Part shown: piece after piece, positions 52,371 through 61,793 of the stretch
How the letters are laid out: each line of letters starts with the position of its first letter
How positions within the stretch are numbered: the stretch's first letter is position 1
Assembly (NCBI RefSeq): GCF_002091635.1
Contig: NZ_BDAC01000006.1
Coordinates: forward strand, 62,001 to 126,000
Direction: 5' to 3'
DNA from: Pseudomonas indica NBRC 103045
Lineage (GTDB): Bacteria > Pseudomonadota > Gammaproteobacteria > Pseudomonadales > Pseudomonadaceae
DNA length: 64,000 bases
The notes under the pieces: model-generated
The model's database searches: none
Told to the model about the DNA's origin: nothing
The model's input: the letters and a program-made list of their open reading frames with translations, nothing else
Position numbers and translations under genes: made by a program

Positions 52371-53441
52371 ATGATGTCCCAGAGCCCAGCCGCCGCGCCG
52401 GCAAACGACCTCTACCAGGCCTGGCAGTCGCTGCGCGCCGAACAGCCGCGCCTGCGTGCCCGCGATGCCGCCGAGCGCCTGGCGGTGAGCGAAGCCGAGC
52501 TGGTGGCCAGCCGGCTTGGCATCGATACGGTGCGTTTGCGGCCCGAGTGGTCGGTGCTGCTCCCGGCGCTGGGCGAGCTGGGCTACGTGATGGTGCTGAC
52601 CCGCAACGAACAGTGCGTGCACGAGCGGAAGGGCTTCTATCGGGAGGTGTCGGTGTCGGCGAACGGCCAGATGGGGCTGGTGGTTTCCCCCGACATCGAC
52701 CTGCGCCTGTTCCTCGGCGGATGGGCCAGCGTGTTCGCCGTCGAAGAAGACAGCGGCCGCGGCACGTTGCGCAGCATCCAGGTGTTCGACCGCCAGGGCG
52801 TGGCGGTGCACAAGGTCTATCTCACCGAGCGCAGCGAAGTCGCCGCTTGGGCGCCTTTGCTGGAGCGCTTTCGCGCCGAGGAACAGAGCGCTGCGTTGGA
52901 TATCCTGCCTCAGCCGCCGCGCGAGCAGCCGCGTCCCGATGCCGAGGTGGATGTTGCCGCCCTGCGCGAGGGCTGGGCCGCGCTCAAGGACACCCACCAT
53001 TTCTTCGCCCTGCTGAAAAAACATGGCGCCGTCCGGACCCAGGCCTTGCGCTTGGCCGGCCGCGAATGGGCCGAGCCGCTGGCGCCGGTCGAATTGCCGA
53101 AGCTGCTGGAAACGGCTGGCGAGCGCGAGGTGCCACTGATGGTCTTCGTCGGCAACCGCCACTGCATCCAGATTCACAGTGGCCCGGTGCGTAACCTGCG
53201 CTGGATGGATACCTGGTTCAACGTGCTCGACGACGAATTCAACCTGCACCTGAAGGCTCCTGCGGTGGCCGAACTCTGGCGGGTGCGCAAGCCCAGCACG
53301 GACGGTGTGATCACCAGTTGGGAGGCCTTCGACGCCGACGGCGAGCTGATCGTGCAGCTGTTCGGCGCGCGCAAGCCGGGCATCCCCGAGCGCGACGATT
53401 GGCGCGCCCTGGCTGAAAGCGCGCCGGCGCTGGAGGTTTGA
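52371..53441 (+). CDS. phuS: PhuS/HemS-family cytoplasmic heme-handling protein
   Basis: 356 aa; in P. aeruginosa PhuS shuttles heme to heme oxygenase, while Yersinia/Bordetella HemS-like proteins are called hemin-degrading factors. Two structurally similar halves: QAWQSLRAEQPRLRARDAAE and LREGWAALKDTHHFFALLKK; the vicinal His pair in DTHHFF lies where PhuS coordinates heme. The C-terminal half includes GNRHCIQIHSGPVRNLRWMD and WFNVLDDEFNLHL. AGGAG precedes the ATG. Confidence 0.93.
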   Translation: MMSQSPAAAPANDLYQAWQSLRAEQPRLRARDAAERLAVSEAELVASRLGIDTVRLRPEWSVLLPALGELGYVMVLTRNEQCVHERKGFYREVSVSANGQMGLVVSPDIDLRLFLGGWASVFAVEEDSGRGTLRSIQVFDRQGVAVHKVYLTERSEVAAWAPLLERFRAEEQSAALDILPQPPREQPRPDAEVDVAALREGWAALKDTHHFFALLKKHGAVRTQALRLAGREWAEPLAPVELPKLLETAGEREVPLMVFVGNRHCIQIHSGPVRNLRWMDTWFNVLDDEFNLHLKAPAVAELWRVRKPSTDGVITSWEAFDADGELIVQLFGARKPGIPERDDWRALAESAPALEV

Positions 53442-53442
53442 G

Positions 53443-54081
53443 ATGGCCGCCTGGCTCGCCCTGATGGGGCCGCTCGGCTGGCCGCTGGCGCTGTGCTCGC
53501 TGCTGGGCCTGGCGCTGATTCTCGAACGTCTGGCGGTGTTCCTGCGCCTGCAACCGATAGGCGCGGCGGCGGCGCGGGCGGCAGTCGGTGCCTGCCGCAC
53601 CTGCGACCGCGAGCATTGCCAGGCGGCTGGCGGTGGTTGGCGCTATGGTCTCGCCCTGTTGCTCCGGCACAGCGGCCTGCCGGCCGGGCAGCGCGAAGAA
53701 GTGCTCGGCTGCTGGTTGCTGGAGGAACGCCGGCGGCTCAATCGCCAGCTCCGCCTGCTGCAACTGATCGGCGTGCTGGCACCGATGCTGGGGCTGCTCG
53801 GCACCGTGCTCGGTATGCTCGGCATGTTCGAGAACATCGCCGGGCAGGACCGCCCGGTGACCCCGGCGCTGCTCGCCGATGGTCTCTGGCAGGCGCTCTA
53901 CACCACGGTCTGGGGCCTGCTGGTCGCGATCCCGGCGCTGGCGGCGGGGCAGGGCTTCGCGCTCTGGGCCGAGCGTTACCTGGAGGGCGTGCAGGCGCTG
54001 CTCAACCGCTGCCACCTGGCCCTCGACGGGCTGGAGCTGGACCTGCCGGGCAGCGCCCAGCCGCAGTGGAGCCTGACGTGA
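53443..54081 (+). CDS. ExbB-like proton-channel subunit of the heme uptake system
   Basis: 212 aa MotA/TolQ/ExbB family. Three TM segments: one at the N-terminus (WPLALCSLLGLALILERL) and two later (LLQLIGVLAPMLGLLGTVLG and ALYTTVWGLLVAIPALAAG). Between them is an unusual Cys cluster CRTCDREHC that I do not know from standard ExbB. Starts one base after the phuS stop; its stop overlaps the exbD GTG. Confidence 0.9.
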   Translation: MAAWLALMGPLGWPLALCSLLGLALILERLAVFLRLQPIGAAAARAAVGACRTCDREHCQAAGGGWRYGLALLLRHSGLPAGQREEVLGCWLLEERRRLNRQLRLLQLIGVLAPMLGLLGTVLGMLGMFENIAGQDRPVTPALLADGLWQALYTTVWGLLVAIPALAAGQGFALWAERYLEGVQALLNRCHLALDGLELDLPGSAQPQWSLT

Positions 54082-54509
54082 TCCGCCTGCCCGACAGCCG
54101 CGCCGGGCAGTCTGGCCTGCTGCCGGACCTGACGCCGCTGCTGGACGTGATCTTCATCGTCCTGGTGTTCTTTCTGCTCACCGCACAGACGCCGCTGCTG
54201 CAATTGCCGCTGGAGTTGCCCGACAGCCGCGAGGCGTTGAAGCCGGCGAGCGTGACGCCCGGCGATCGCCTGCAAGTGGCGCTGGATGCCGAAGGGCGCT
54301 GGCGCCTCGCCGACGAGCCCATGACGGATTTCCCAGCCCTGCGCCAGGCATTGCTGGCATCCTTGGCCGCTACCGAAAAACCGGGACTGGACCTGGCGCT
54401 GGATCGCCACGCGCCGCTGTCCGCCTTTCTCGACCTGATGGCCCTGCTGCAGCAACAGGGTCTCGATGACACCCGTATCCTCATGGAGCCTTCCTCCGAT
54501 GCGCCTTGA
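54078..54509 (+). CDS. ExbD-like biopolymer transporter
   Basis: 143 aa; single TM protein with the proton-carrying Asp23 in LTPLLDVIFIVLVFFLL, then a periplasmic domain. GTG at 54078 overlaps the ExbB-like stop (GTGA); no ATG is available. Together with the preceding tonB- and exbB-like genes it gives a private energising complex for this receptor. Confidence 0.9.
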   Translation: MIRLPDSRAGQSGLLPDLTPLLDVIFIVLVFFLLTAQTPLLQLPLELPDSREALKPASVTPGDRLQVALDAEGRWRLADEPMTDFPALRQALLASLAATEKPGLDLALDRHAPLSAFLDLMALLQQQGLDDTRILMEPSSDAP

Positions 54510-55392
54510 TCTTCGCCTGGCCAGCTTCTGTGCCGCCCTGCTGTTCAGCCATGCCGCCCTGGCGGACGAGCCGCTGCCGCAGCGCTGGGTCAGTGCCGGC
54601 GGCTCGCTCAGCGAGTGGGTGGTGGCGCTCGGTGGCGAGGATCGGCTGATTGGCGTCGACACCACCAGCCAGCACCCGGCCTCGCTGCGCGCCTTGCCGA
54701 GCATCGGCTACCAGCGCCAACTGGCCGCCGAGGGCATCCTCAGCCTGCGCCCCGACCTGCTGCTCGGCAGTGAGGAAATGGGCCCGCCGCCAGTGTTGGA
54801 ACAACTGCGCAGCGCCGGGGTGCGCATCGAGGTGCTGCCGTCGAAGCCCGATCTGGCGAGCCTGGAAAGAAGCCTGCGCCGCATGGGCGAACTGCTGGGA
54901 ACGCCGGAAAGCGCCAGCCGGGTGTTTGCCGACTACCGGCAGCGGCTGGAGCGTCAGCGCCAGTGGATCGCCGATGCCCAGCGCAGCCAGAAAGCGCCGG
55001 GCGTCCTGCTGATGCTCGGGCACGCCGACAGCGCCCCGCTGGCGGCCGGCAAGGACACGGCGGCGGCTTGGCTGATCGAACAGGCCGGCGGGCGCAACCT
55101 GACCGACCACGACGGCTACAAGGCGCTGTCCGCCGAGACGTTGATGGTGCTGGACCCGGAGGTGGTGATCTACGCCGACCGCACCCAGAAGGGCGCCATC
55201 GACCCGCAGGCCCTGCTCAAACGCAATCCGGCCCTGGCCGCGACCCGTGCCGCCCGCGACGGCCGCCTGTTGGCACTGGACCCGACCCTGCTGGTCGGCG
55301 GCCTTGGCCCGCGCGTGCCCGACGGACTGGCGGTGCTGTCGGCAGCCTTTTATCCTTCGGCCCAAGCCCTGACCGCCGAAGCCGCCCGATGA
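54499..55392 (+). CDS. phuT: periplasmic heme-binding protein of the ABC importer
   Basis: 297 aa, signal peptide LRLASFCAALLFSHAALA, then class III SBP fold: RWVSAGGSLSEWVVALGGED, RLIGVDTTSQHPASLRALPS, GYQRQLAAEGILSLRPDLLL. Receives heme from the receptor in the periplasm. ATG at 54499 overlaps exbD by 11 bp. Overlaps the permease start by 4 bp. Confidence 0.93.
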   Translation: MRLDLRLASFCAALLFSHAALADEPLPQRWVSAGGSLSEWVVALGGEDRLIGVDTTSQHPASLRALPSIGYQRQLAAEGILSLRPDLLLGSEEMGPPPVLEQLRSAGVRIEVLPSKPDLASLERSLRRMGELLGTPESASRVFADYRQRLERQRQWIADAQRSQKAPGVLLMLGHADSAPLAAGKDTAAAWLIEQAGGRNLTDHDGYKALSAETLMVLDPEVVIYADRTQKGAIDPQALLKRNPALAATRAARDGRLLALDPTLLVGGLGPRVPDGLAVLSAAFYPSAQALTAEAAR

Positions 55393-56426
55393 ACCCAGCC
55401 GTCCACGCCCGCCCACTGTTCATCGCACTGGGCCTGCTGCTCCTGCTCGCCCTCTGGCTGTCCCTGGCGTTGGGCCCGGTCAGCCTGCCGTTGCAGGAAA
55501 CCCTGCAAGCGGCGCTGCGGCTGCTCGGCCTGCCGCTGTCTGGCGCCGGGCTGGAACAGGCCGAACTGATCCTCGGGCAAATCCGCCTGCCGCGCACCCT
55601 GCTCGGGCTGGCGGTCGGCGCGGTGCTGGCATTGTCCGGCGTGGCCATGCAGGGCCTGTTTCGCAATCCGCTGGCTGACCCCGGCCTGATCGGCGTTTCC
55701 AGCGGCGCAGCACTGGGCGCGGCGCTGGCAATCGTCTTCGGCGCCCGCCTCGGCGGTCTGCCGGAAGCCTTCGCGCCATACCTGCTGTCGGCCTGCGCCT
55801 TCGCCGGCGGTCTCGGGGTGACGACCCTGGTCTACCGCTTCGGCCGCCGCAACGGGCAGACCAGCGTGGCGACCATGCTGCTCGCCGGCATCGCCTTGAC
55901 CGCCCTGTCCGGCGCGGCCATCGGCCTGTTCACCTATCTGGCCGACGACACCACCCTGCGCACCCTGACCTTCTGGAACCTGGGCAGCCTCAACGGCGCC
56001 AGCTACGCGCGGCTGTGGCCGCTGCTGATCGTCACCATCGCCGTCGCCCTGTGGTTGCCGCGCCGGGCCAAGGCCCTGAACGCGTTGCTGTTGGGCGAGT
56101 CGGAGGCGCGTCACCTGGGCTTCGCGGTGGAACGCTTGAAGCGCGAACTGGTGTTCTGCACCGCCCTCGGCGTCGGTGCGGCGGTTGCCGCGGCGGGGAT
56201 GATCGGCTTCATCGGGCTGGTGGTGCCGCATCTGGTGCGTCTGCTCGCCGGACCGGACCATCGCGTGCTGCTGCCGGCCTCGGCGTTGGCCGGTGCCAGC
56301 CTGCTGCTGCTCGCTGACTTGGTGGCGCGACTGGTCATGGCGCCGGCGGAGTTGCCCATCGGTATCATCACTGCACTGATCGGCGCGCCCTTCTTCCTTT
56401 ATCTGCTGATGCGGGGACGCTCCTGA
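55389..56426 (+). CDS. phuU: heme ABC transporter permease (FecCD family)
   Basis: 345 aa, about 10 TM helices. FecCD/BtuC signatures [59 protein letters not shown] and [19 protein letters not shown]. Homodimeric inner-membrane channel. ATGA coupling with phuT and TGATG coupling with phuV. Confidence 0.95.
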   Translation: MNPAVHARPLFIALGLLLLLALWLSLALGPVSLPLQETLQAALRLLGLPLSGAGLEQAELILGQIRLPRTLLGLAVGAVLALSGVAMQGLFRNPLADPGLIGVSSGAALGAALAIVFGARLGGLPEAFAPYLLSACAFAGGLGVTTLVYRFGRRNGQTSVATMLLAGIALTALSGAAIGLFTYLADDTTLRTLTFWNLGSLNGASYARLWPLLIVTIAVALWLPRRAKALNALLLGESEARHLGFAVERLKRELVFCTALGVGAAVAAAGMIGFIGLVVPHLVRLLAGPDHRVLLPASALAGASLLLLADLVARLVMAPAELPIGIITALIGAPFFLYLLMRGRS

Positions 56427-57193
56427 TGCTGCGCGCGGAAAACCTGGCCGTGCAGCGCGGGCCCTGCACGGTGCTGGCGGATATCCATCTGGAGCTGCGC
56501 CCCGGCGAAGTCCTCGGCGTGCTCGGCCCTAACGGGGCGGGCAAGAGCACATTGCTGGCGGCGCTCAGCGGCGAATTGCCGGCGGCGCACGGCCGGGTGC
56601 TGCTGGACGAGCGTCCGCTGTCCGCCTGGCACGGCCCGGAGCGGGCCAGGCGGCTGGCGGTGCTCCCGCAGACGTCATCACTGGGCTTCGCCTTCCGTGT
56701 CGAGGAAGTAGTGAGCATGGGCCGGCTGCCCCATGCGACTGGCCGTACGCGCGATGCCGAGATCGTCGGCGAGGCCCTGGCTGCGGCGGATGCGGCGCAC
56801 CTGGCCGGGCGCAACTACCTGGAGCTGTCCGGTGGCGAGCGTCAGCGCGTGCATCTGGCGCGGGTGCTGGCGCAGCTCTGGCCGGGTGGGGAAGGGCAGG
56901 TGCTGCTGCTCGACGAGCCCACCTCCATGCTCGACCCATTGCACCAGCACACCACCCTGCAGGCCACCCGTGCCTTCGCCGAACAGGGCGCGGCGGTGCT
57001 GGTGATCTTGCATGACCTGAACCTGGCGGCGCGTTACTGTGACCGCCTGCTGCTGCTCGAACACGGCCGCCCCCACGCCTTCGGCACGCCGGACGAAGTA
57101 CTGCGCGCCGAACCGCTGCGGGCGGTGTTCGGCCTGGAGGTGCTGGTGCAGCGGCATCCCGAGCGCGGGCATCCGTTGATCGTGGCCCGTTGA
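56426..57193 (+). CDS. phuV: heme ABC transporter ATP-binding protein
   Basis: 255 aa. Walker [16 protein letters not shown]-loop in [18 protein letters not shown], signature [18 protein letters not shown], Walker [14 protein letters not shown], and the H-loop [15 protein letters not shown]. Energises heme import through PhuU. Matches HmuV length. Confidence 0.96.
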   Translation: MLRAENLAVQRGPCTVLADIHLELRPGEVLGVLGPNGAGKSTLLAALSGELPAAHGRVLLDERPLSAWHGPERARRLAVLPQTSSLGFAFRVEEVVSMGRLPHATGRTRDAEIVGEALAAADAAHLAGRNYLELSGGERQRVHLARVLAQLWPGGEGQVLLLDEPTSMLDPLHQHTTLQATRAFAEQGAAVLVILHDLNLAARYCDRLLLLEHGRPHAFGTPDEVLRAEPLRAVFGLEVLVQRHPERGHPLIVAR

Positions 57194-57210
57194 GGAGAAG
57201 GACATTCGAC

Positions 57211-58101
57211 ATGCGCGCACTGCTGATCTTGACCCTTGCTCTCTTGAGCGCCTGTCAGACTCGGCCGATGCTGGTGCCGCTGCCGGCCTGGCAGAGTCCG
57301 GAAGGCCGTGAGCACCTCGATGCCGGACGCATCCGCGACCTGCGCAATGGGCAAGACCTGACACCCGAGCAACTGGTGGAGCGCCTGGCTGGCGCGCCGC
57401 GTGTGCTGGTCGGCGAACGGCACGACAACCCGGATCATCATGCCCTCCAGCTCTGGTTGCTGCGCGCCTTGGAGAGTCGCCGAGCGCAGGGCAGCCTGCT
57501 GCTGGAAATGCTCGAACCGGCGCAGAAACCAAAGCTGGATGCGGCACGACAGGCCATCGCCGCCGGCGAGCTACCGACCGACCTGCCCGTTGCCCTGGGC
57601 TGGCAACGTGGCTGGGACTGGTCGCTGTACGGTGCCATCGTCCGCCATGCCTTGGCGCAGCCGTTCCCGTTGCTGCCGGCCAACCTGGATCGCGGCGAGA
57701 TCATGGATGTCTATCGCGAGCGCCCGGTTTTGAGCGGCACGGCTTCTACCGCCGAGTCCGTGCGCGAGGCGCTGCTGGCGCAGATTCGCGCTTCCCATTG
57801 CGGCAAGCTGCCGGAGGATCAGTTGCCGGCCATGCTCGCCGTGCAGCAGCAGCGCGACCGGCGTATGGCCGACGTGCTGCGGACGGCCCCCCGGCCGGCC
57901 ATGCTCCTGGCCGGCGCCTACCATGTCCGCCGCGACCTCGGCGTACCGCTGCACCTGGCCGACCTGGGAAGCGGCGAGGCCGCCGTGCTGATTCTGGCCG
58001 AAGTCGGCAGCGAGGTCGGGGCGCAAGAGGCGGATTTCGTCTGGTACACCCCGGCCATGCCCGAAGAGGATTTCTGCGCCCGTTTTGGCCAGCGTGAGTG
58101 A
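57211..58101 (+). CDS. phuW: ChaN family lipoprotein (PhuW-like)
   Basis: 296 aa; lipobox LLSAC after a short signal peptide, then a ChaN-type haem-binding fold (RVLVGERHDNPDHHALQLWL, LLLEMLEPAQKPKLDAA, AMLLAGAYHVRRDLGVPLHL). Campylobacter ChaN binds stacked heme; an equivalent role is likely here. Ends the heme operon; GAGGAG is 5' of the ATG. Confidence 0.9.
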   Translation: MRALLILTLALLSACQTRPMLVPLPAWQSPEGREHLDAGRIRDLRNGQDLTPEQLVERLAGAPRVLVGERHDNPDHHALQLWLLRALESRRAQGSLLLEMLEPAQKPKLDAARQAIAAGELPTDLPVALGWQRGWDWSLYGAIVRHALAQPFPLLPANLDRGEIMDVYRERPVLSGTASTAESVREALLAQIRASHCGKLPEDQLPAMLAVQQQRDRRMADVLRTAPRPAMLLAGAYHVRRDLGVPLHLADLGSGEAAVLILAEVGSEVGAQEADFVWYTPAMPEEDFCARFGQRE

Positions 58102-58469
58102 TGTGGGCGGTTCAGGATGGGTATGGCTTATCCGGTGGGAGCGAATTCATTCGCGATTGGCGGAACCTCGCGACCACCCGATCGCGAATGAATTCGCTCC
58201 CACAGAAATGGCGGTGTAGGGACGAATTTATTCGCCCAACCCCGCCATCGCCGGGCGAATGAATCCGCCCCTACAAGCGGTAGTCCACCTCCGCCCGCTT
58301 TCGTAGGAGCCAGCTCTGCTGGCGATGCTTTCGGTGGTCCCACTCGCGAGTAGAGCCCGCTTCTGCACGGCAAAGCCTTGGCGCAGACTGATTTCTGCCC
58401 GTCATTTCTCGCTTCCCTTCCAGCGCAGCGCGAATAATCGGCCACACTATGTCACCACGGAGGTAAGAC
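58102..58469. repeat. two REP inverted-repeat pairs (BIME-like) after the heme operon
   Basis: Gene-free. Pair 1: 23-bp perfect arms 58135-58157 and 58181-58203 (TGGGAGCGAATTCATTCGCG and complement). Pair 2: near-perfect 22-nt arms 58216-58237 and 58253-58274 (GTAGGGACGAATTTATTCGC). Probably ends the operon transcript. Relatives at 5353, 18526, 48873 and 63985. Confidence 0.88.
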
Positions 58470-58667
58470 ATGGCCAATCGCACGATACGGGCGCAGCGGC
58501 TGGTGGCCCTGTTCGCGCTGGGCTGCCTGCTGTTCGGTTTTCCCTTGCTGTCGCTGTTCAACGGCGGCGGCACGCTGTTCGGCATTCCCTTGCTGTTCGC
58601 CTATCTGTTCGGCGCCTGGGCGCTGTTGATCGTGCTGATGCTGCTGGTCGTCGAGCGGTCGGGCTGA
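58470..58667 (+). CDS. two-TM microprotein upstream of an SSS-type kinase
   Basis: 65 aa, ATG at 58470 behind GGAGG. TM1 LVALFALGCLLFGFPLLSLF, loop NGGGTLFGIP, TM2 YLFGAWALLIVLMLLV. It resembles the small partner proteins that accompany symporter-type permeases and is placed like cbrX before cbrA. 10 bp before the kinase gene, so co-transcribed. Confidence 0.8.
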   Translation: MANRTIRAQRLVALFALGCLLFGFPLLSLFNGGGTLFGIPLLFAYLFGAWALLIVLMLLVVERSG

Positions 58668-58677
58668 GGGGCGGCGG

Positions 58678-61422
58678 ATGCTGTTCGGTGGTGTGATCCT
58701 GCTGGCGTCCTTCGCCTATCTCGGCATTCTCTTCGCCATCGCCTACTGGGGCGACAAGCGCGCCGACGCCGGCCGTTCGATCATCGCCAATCCCTACATC
58801 TACGCCCTGTCCATGGCGGTCTACGCCACCTCCTGGACCTTCTACGGCAGCGTCGGGCGGGCGGCGGCCAGCGGGGTCGGTTTCCTGCCGATCTACCTCG
58901 GCCCGACCCTGATGGCGGCGCTGTTCTGGCTGGTGCTGCGCAAGATGATCCGCATCAGCAAGGCCAACCGGATCACCTCCATCGCTGACTTCATCGCCGC
59001 CCGCTACGGCAAGAGCGGCCTGCTCGGCGGGCTGGTGACGCTGATCGCGGTGATCGGCGTGATTCCCTACATCGCCCTGCAATTGAAGGCAGTTTCCACG
59101 AGCTTCCTGATCCTGCTGCAGTACCCCGAGGTGGCGATGCCGGCCAAGGGGCAGCGGGTCGGTCTGTTGCAGGACACCGCGCTCTACGTGGCCTTGCTGC
59201 TGGCGGCCTTCACCCTGCTGTTCGGCACCCGCCACCTGGACGCCACCGAGCGCCACGAAGGCATGGTGGCTGCCATCGCCTTCGAATCGCTGGTCAAGCT
59301 GGTGGCCTTCCTGGCGGTGGGCGTGTTCGTCACCTTCGGCCTCTACCACGGCTTCGCCGATCTGTTCGAGCACGCCATGCGATTGCCCGACGTGGACCGC
59401 CTGCTGACCCTGGGCAACGCCGCCGGCACCTACGGCTCCTGGGCCTGGCTGATCGCCCTGTCGATGCTGTCGATCCTGTTCCTGCCCCGGCAGTTCCAGG
59501 TCAGCGTGGTGGAGAACGTCAACGAGAGCCACCTGGCCAAGGCGGTCTGGCTGTTTCCGCTGTACCTGTTGGCGATCAACATCTTCGTGCTGCCGATCAC
59601 CTTTGCCGGGCTGATGCAGTTCCCGCCCGGCACCCTGGACGCGGACACTTTCGTCCTAACCCTGCCCATGGCCCACCGTCAGGAGGCGCTGACCCTGCTG
59701 GTGTTCATCGGTGGGCTGTCGGCGGCCACCGGGATGGTCATCGTCGAGACCATCGCCCTGTCCACCATGATCTGCAACGACCTGGTGATGCCGCTGCTGC
59801 TGCGCTGGAAGGTGCTGGCGCTGGGCTCGCGCAGCGACCTGTCCGGCTTGCTGCTGGGCATTCGCCGTGGGGCGATCCTGCTGCTGATGCTGCTGGGCTA
59901 CGTCTACTACCGCGCCGCGGGGGAGGCCTACGCGCTGGTCTCCATCGGCCTGGTGTCGTTCGCCGCGGTGGCACAGTTCGCCCCGGCCATGCTCGGCGGC
60001 ATGTACTGGAAGCAGGGCACCCGCAATGGCGCGCTCTGCGGGCTGTCGCTGGGGTTCCTGCTCTGGGCCTACACCCTGTTGCTGCCGTCGTTCGCCAAGT
60101 CCGGCTGGCTGCCCCTGGCGTTCATCGAGGAGGGGCCGTTCGGGATCGCCTGGCTCAAGCCGTTGGCACTGTTCGGCCTGGAGGAGATGGACGACATCAG
60201 CCATGCGCTGTTCTGGAGCCTGCTCGGCAACGTCGGCACCTATGTCGGCGTGTCCCTGTTCGACCGCCAGGGCATCCGCGAGCACGCCCAGGCGGTGCTG
60301 TTCGTCGATGCGTTCAAGATCAGCGGGCGCGGCGCCAGCCCCTGGCGGGGAAGTGCGTCGCTGGAGGAAGTGATGACCCTGATCGGCCGCTTCCTCGGCC
60401 CCGTGCGTACCGAGGACGCCTTCGCCCAGTACGCCGCCGGGTGTGGTTTGCGTTCGTGGCAGGCGCTGGAGCCGGACGCCGAACTGGTGCATTTCGCCGA
60501 AACCCTGCTGGCCGGCGCCATCGGCGCGTCATCGGCGCGGGTCATGCTGGCCTCGGTGGTGAAGGAGGAGCCGCTGGGCATGGACGAGGTGCTGAATATC
60601 CTCGACGAGGCCTCGCAGCTCCTGGCCTACAGCCGCCAGTTGGAACAGAAGTCCGCCGAGCTGGAGGCCGCCACCGCCGAGCTGCGCGCGGCCAACGAGC
60701 GGTTGCAGGAGCTGGACCGGATGAAGGACGACTTCATCTCCACCGTCACCCACGAGCTGCGCACGCCACTGACGTCGATCCGTGCCTTCTCGGAAATCCT
60801 CAACGACAACCCCGAGCTGGATGCCCGGCAGCGGGCGCGCTTCGTCGCCATCATCGTCAAGGAGAGCGAGCGGCTGACGCGGATGATCAACCAGGTCCTC
60901 GACCTGGCCAAGCTGGAGTCCGGCCGCGCCGAGTGGCATGCCAGCGAACTGGACCTGCGGACGGTGATCGAGGATGCAGTGGCCACCACCAGCCAGCTTC
61001 TGGAAGAGCGCGGCGCGAGCCTGACCCTGCAACTGCCGGACGAGGTGCCCCGGGTGCGTGCGGACCGCGACCGCCTGCTGCAGGTGCTGCTGAACCTGAT
61101 TTCCAACGCGGCCAAGTTCTGCGACCGCGACGCCGGGCGCATCGTCATCGCCTTGCGGGTGCTGCCGGATGCGCTACAGGTGGATGTAAGCGACAACGGT
61201 TGCGGCATCGACCCGGCCGATCAGGAAACCATCTTCGAGAAGTTTCGCCAGGTGGGCGACACCTTGACGGAGAAACCCCAGGGAACCGGGCTGGGGCTGC
61301 CGATCAGCCGGCAGATCATTCGCCATTTCGGCGGTAAGCTCTGGGTGAACAGCGCGCGCGGGCAGGGGGCGACCTTCTCCTTCAGCCTGCCGCTCGCCGG
61401 CGTGGCGGAGGAGGACGTATGA
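58678..61422 (+). CDS. SSS-STAC sensor histidine kinase (MxtR/CrbS-like)
   Basis: 914 aa. Residues 1 to about 500: sodium:solute symporter domain ([31 protein letters not shown]). About 545-640: STAC domain. A coiled coil ([20 protein letters not shown]) leads to HisKA with His in [19 protein letters not shown], and HATPase boxes [20 protein letters not shown] and [18 protein letters not shown]. No PAS and no attached receiver, unlike CbrA and MxtR. Probably signals through the receiver protein encoded next (ATGA overlap). Homologues govern acetate use (acs); transported or sensed ligand unknown. Confidence 0.92.
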   Translation: MLFGGVILLASFAYLGILFAIAYWGDKRADAGRSIIANPYIYALSMAVYATSWTFYGSVGRAAASGVGFLPIYLGPTLMAALFWLVLRKMIRISKANRITSIADFIAARYGKSGLLGGLVTLIAVIGVIPYIALQLKAVSTSFLILLQYPEVAMPAKGQRVGLLQDTALYVALLLAAFTLLFGTRHLDATERHEGMVAAIAFESLVKLVAFLAVGVFVTFGLYHGFADLFEHAMRLPDVDRLLTLGNAAGTYGSWAWLIALSMLSILFLPRQFQVSVVENVNESHLAKAVWLFPLYLLAINIFVLPITFAGLMQFPPGTLDADTFVLTLPMAHRQEALTLLVFIGGLSAATGMVIVETIALSTMICNDLVMPLLLRWKVLALGSRSDLSGLLLGIRRGAILLLMLLGYVYYRAAGEAYALVSIGLVSFAAVAQFAPAMLGGMYWKQGTRNGALCGLSLGFLLWAYTLLLPSFAKSGWLPLAFIEEGPFGIAWLKPLALFGLEEMDDISHALFWSLLGNVGTYVGVSLFDRQGIREHAQAVLFVDAFKISGRGASPWRGSASLEEVMTLIGRFLGPVRTEDAFAQYAAGCGLRSWQALEPDAELVHFAETLLAGAIGASSARVMLASVVKEEPLGMDEVLNILDEASQLLAYSRQLEQKSAELEAATAELRAANERLQELDRMKDDFISTVTHELRTPLTSIRAFSEILNDNPELDARQRARFVAIIVKESERLTRMINQVLDLAKLESGRAEWHASELDLRTVIEDAVATTSQLLEERGASLTLQLPDEVPRVRADRDRLLQVLLNLISNAAKFCDRDAGRIVIALRVLPDALQVDVSDNGCGIDPADQETIFEKFRQVGDTLTEKPQGTGLGLPISRQIIRHFGGKLWVNSARGQGATFSFSLPLAGVAEEDV

Positions 61423-61787
61423 GCAAGCGGGTCCTGATTGCCGATGACGAGCCGAACATCGTCATTTCCCTGGAGTTCCTCCTGCAGCAGGAGGGCTACC
61501 AAGTGGAAGTGGCTCACGACGGCCAGGAAGCCCTGGACGCCATCGAGCGGCAGCCGCCCGATCTGGTGCTGCTGGATATCATGCTGCCGCGCCTGAGCGG
61601 CTTCGACGTTTGCCAGCGGATTCGCGCCAACCCGGACTGGAGCAAGGTCCGGGTGGTCATGCTGACCGCCAAGGGGCGCGAGGTGGAGGTGAGCAAGGGA
61701 TTGGCCCTGGGGGCCGACGACTACATCACTAAGCCGTTCGCCACCAAGGAACTGCTGGCGCGGGTCCGCGACCAGCTGGCCGGATAA
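61419..61787 (+). CDS. receiver-only response regulator
   Basis: 122 aa, a CheY-like receiver without output domain. Phospho-acceptor Asp53 in [10 protein letters not shown], acidic pair Asp9/Asp10, and the switch lysine in [19 protein letters not shown]. Its start overlaps the kinase stop (ATGA), so it is the direct partner. How it passes the signal on is not visible; the fused exonuclease protein encoded 7 bp later is a candidate target. Confidence 0.93.
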   Translation: MSKRVLIADDEPNIVISLEFLLQQEGYQVEVAHDGQEALDAIERQPPDLVLLDIMLPRLSGFDVCQRIRANPDWSKVRVVMLTAKGREVEVSKGLALGADDYITKPFATKELLARVRDQLAG

Positions 61788-61793
61788 GCGCCG

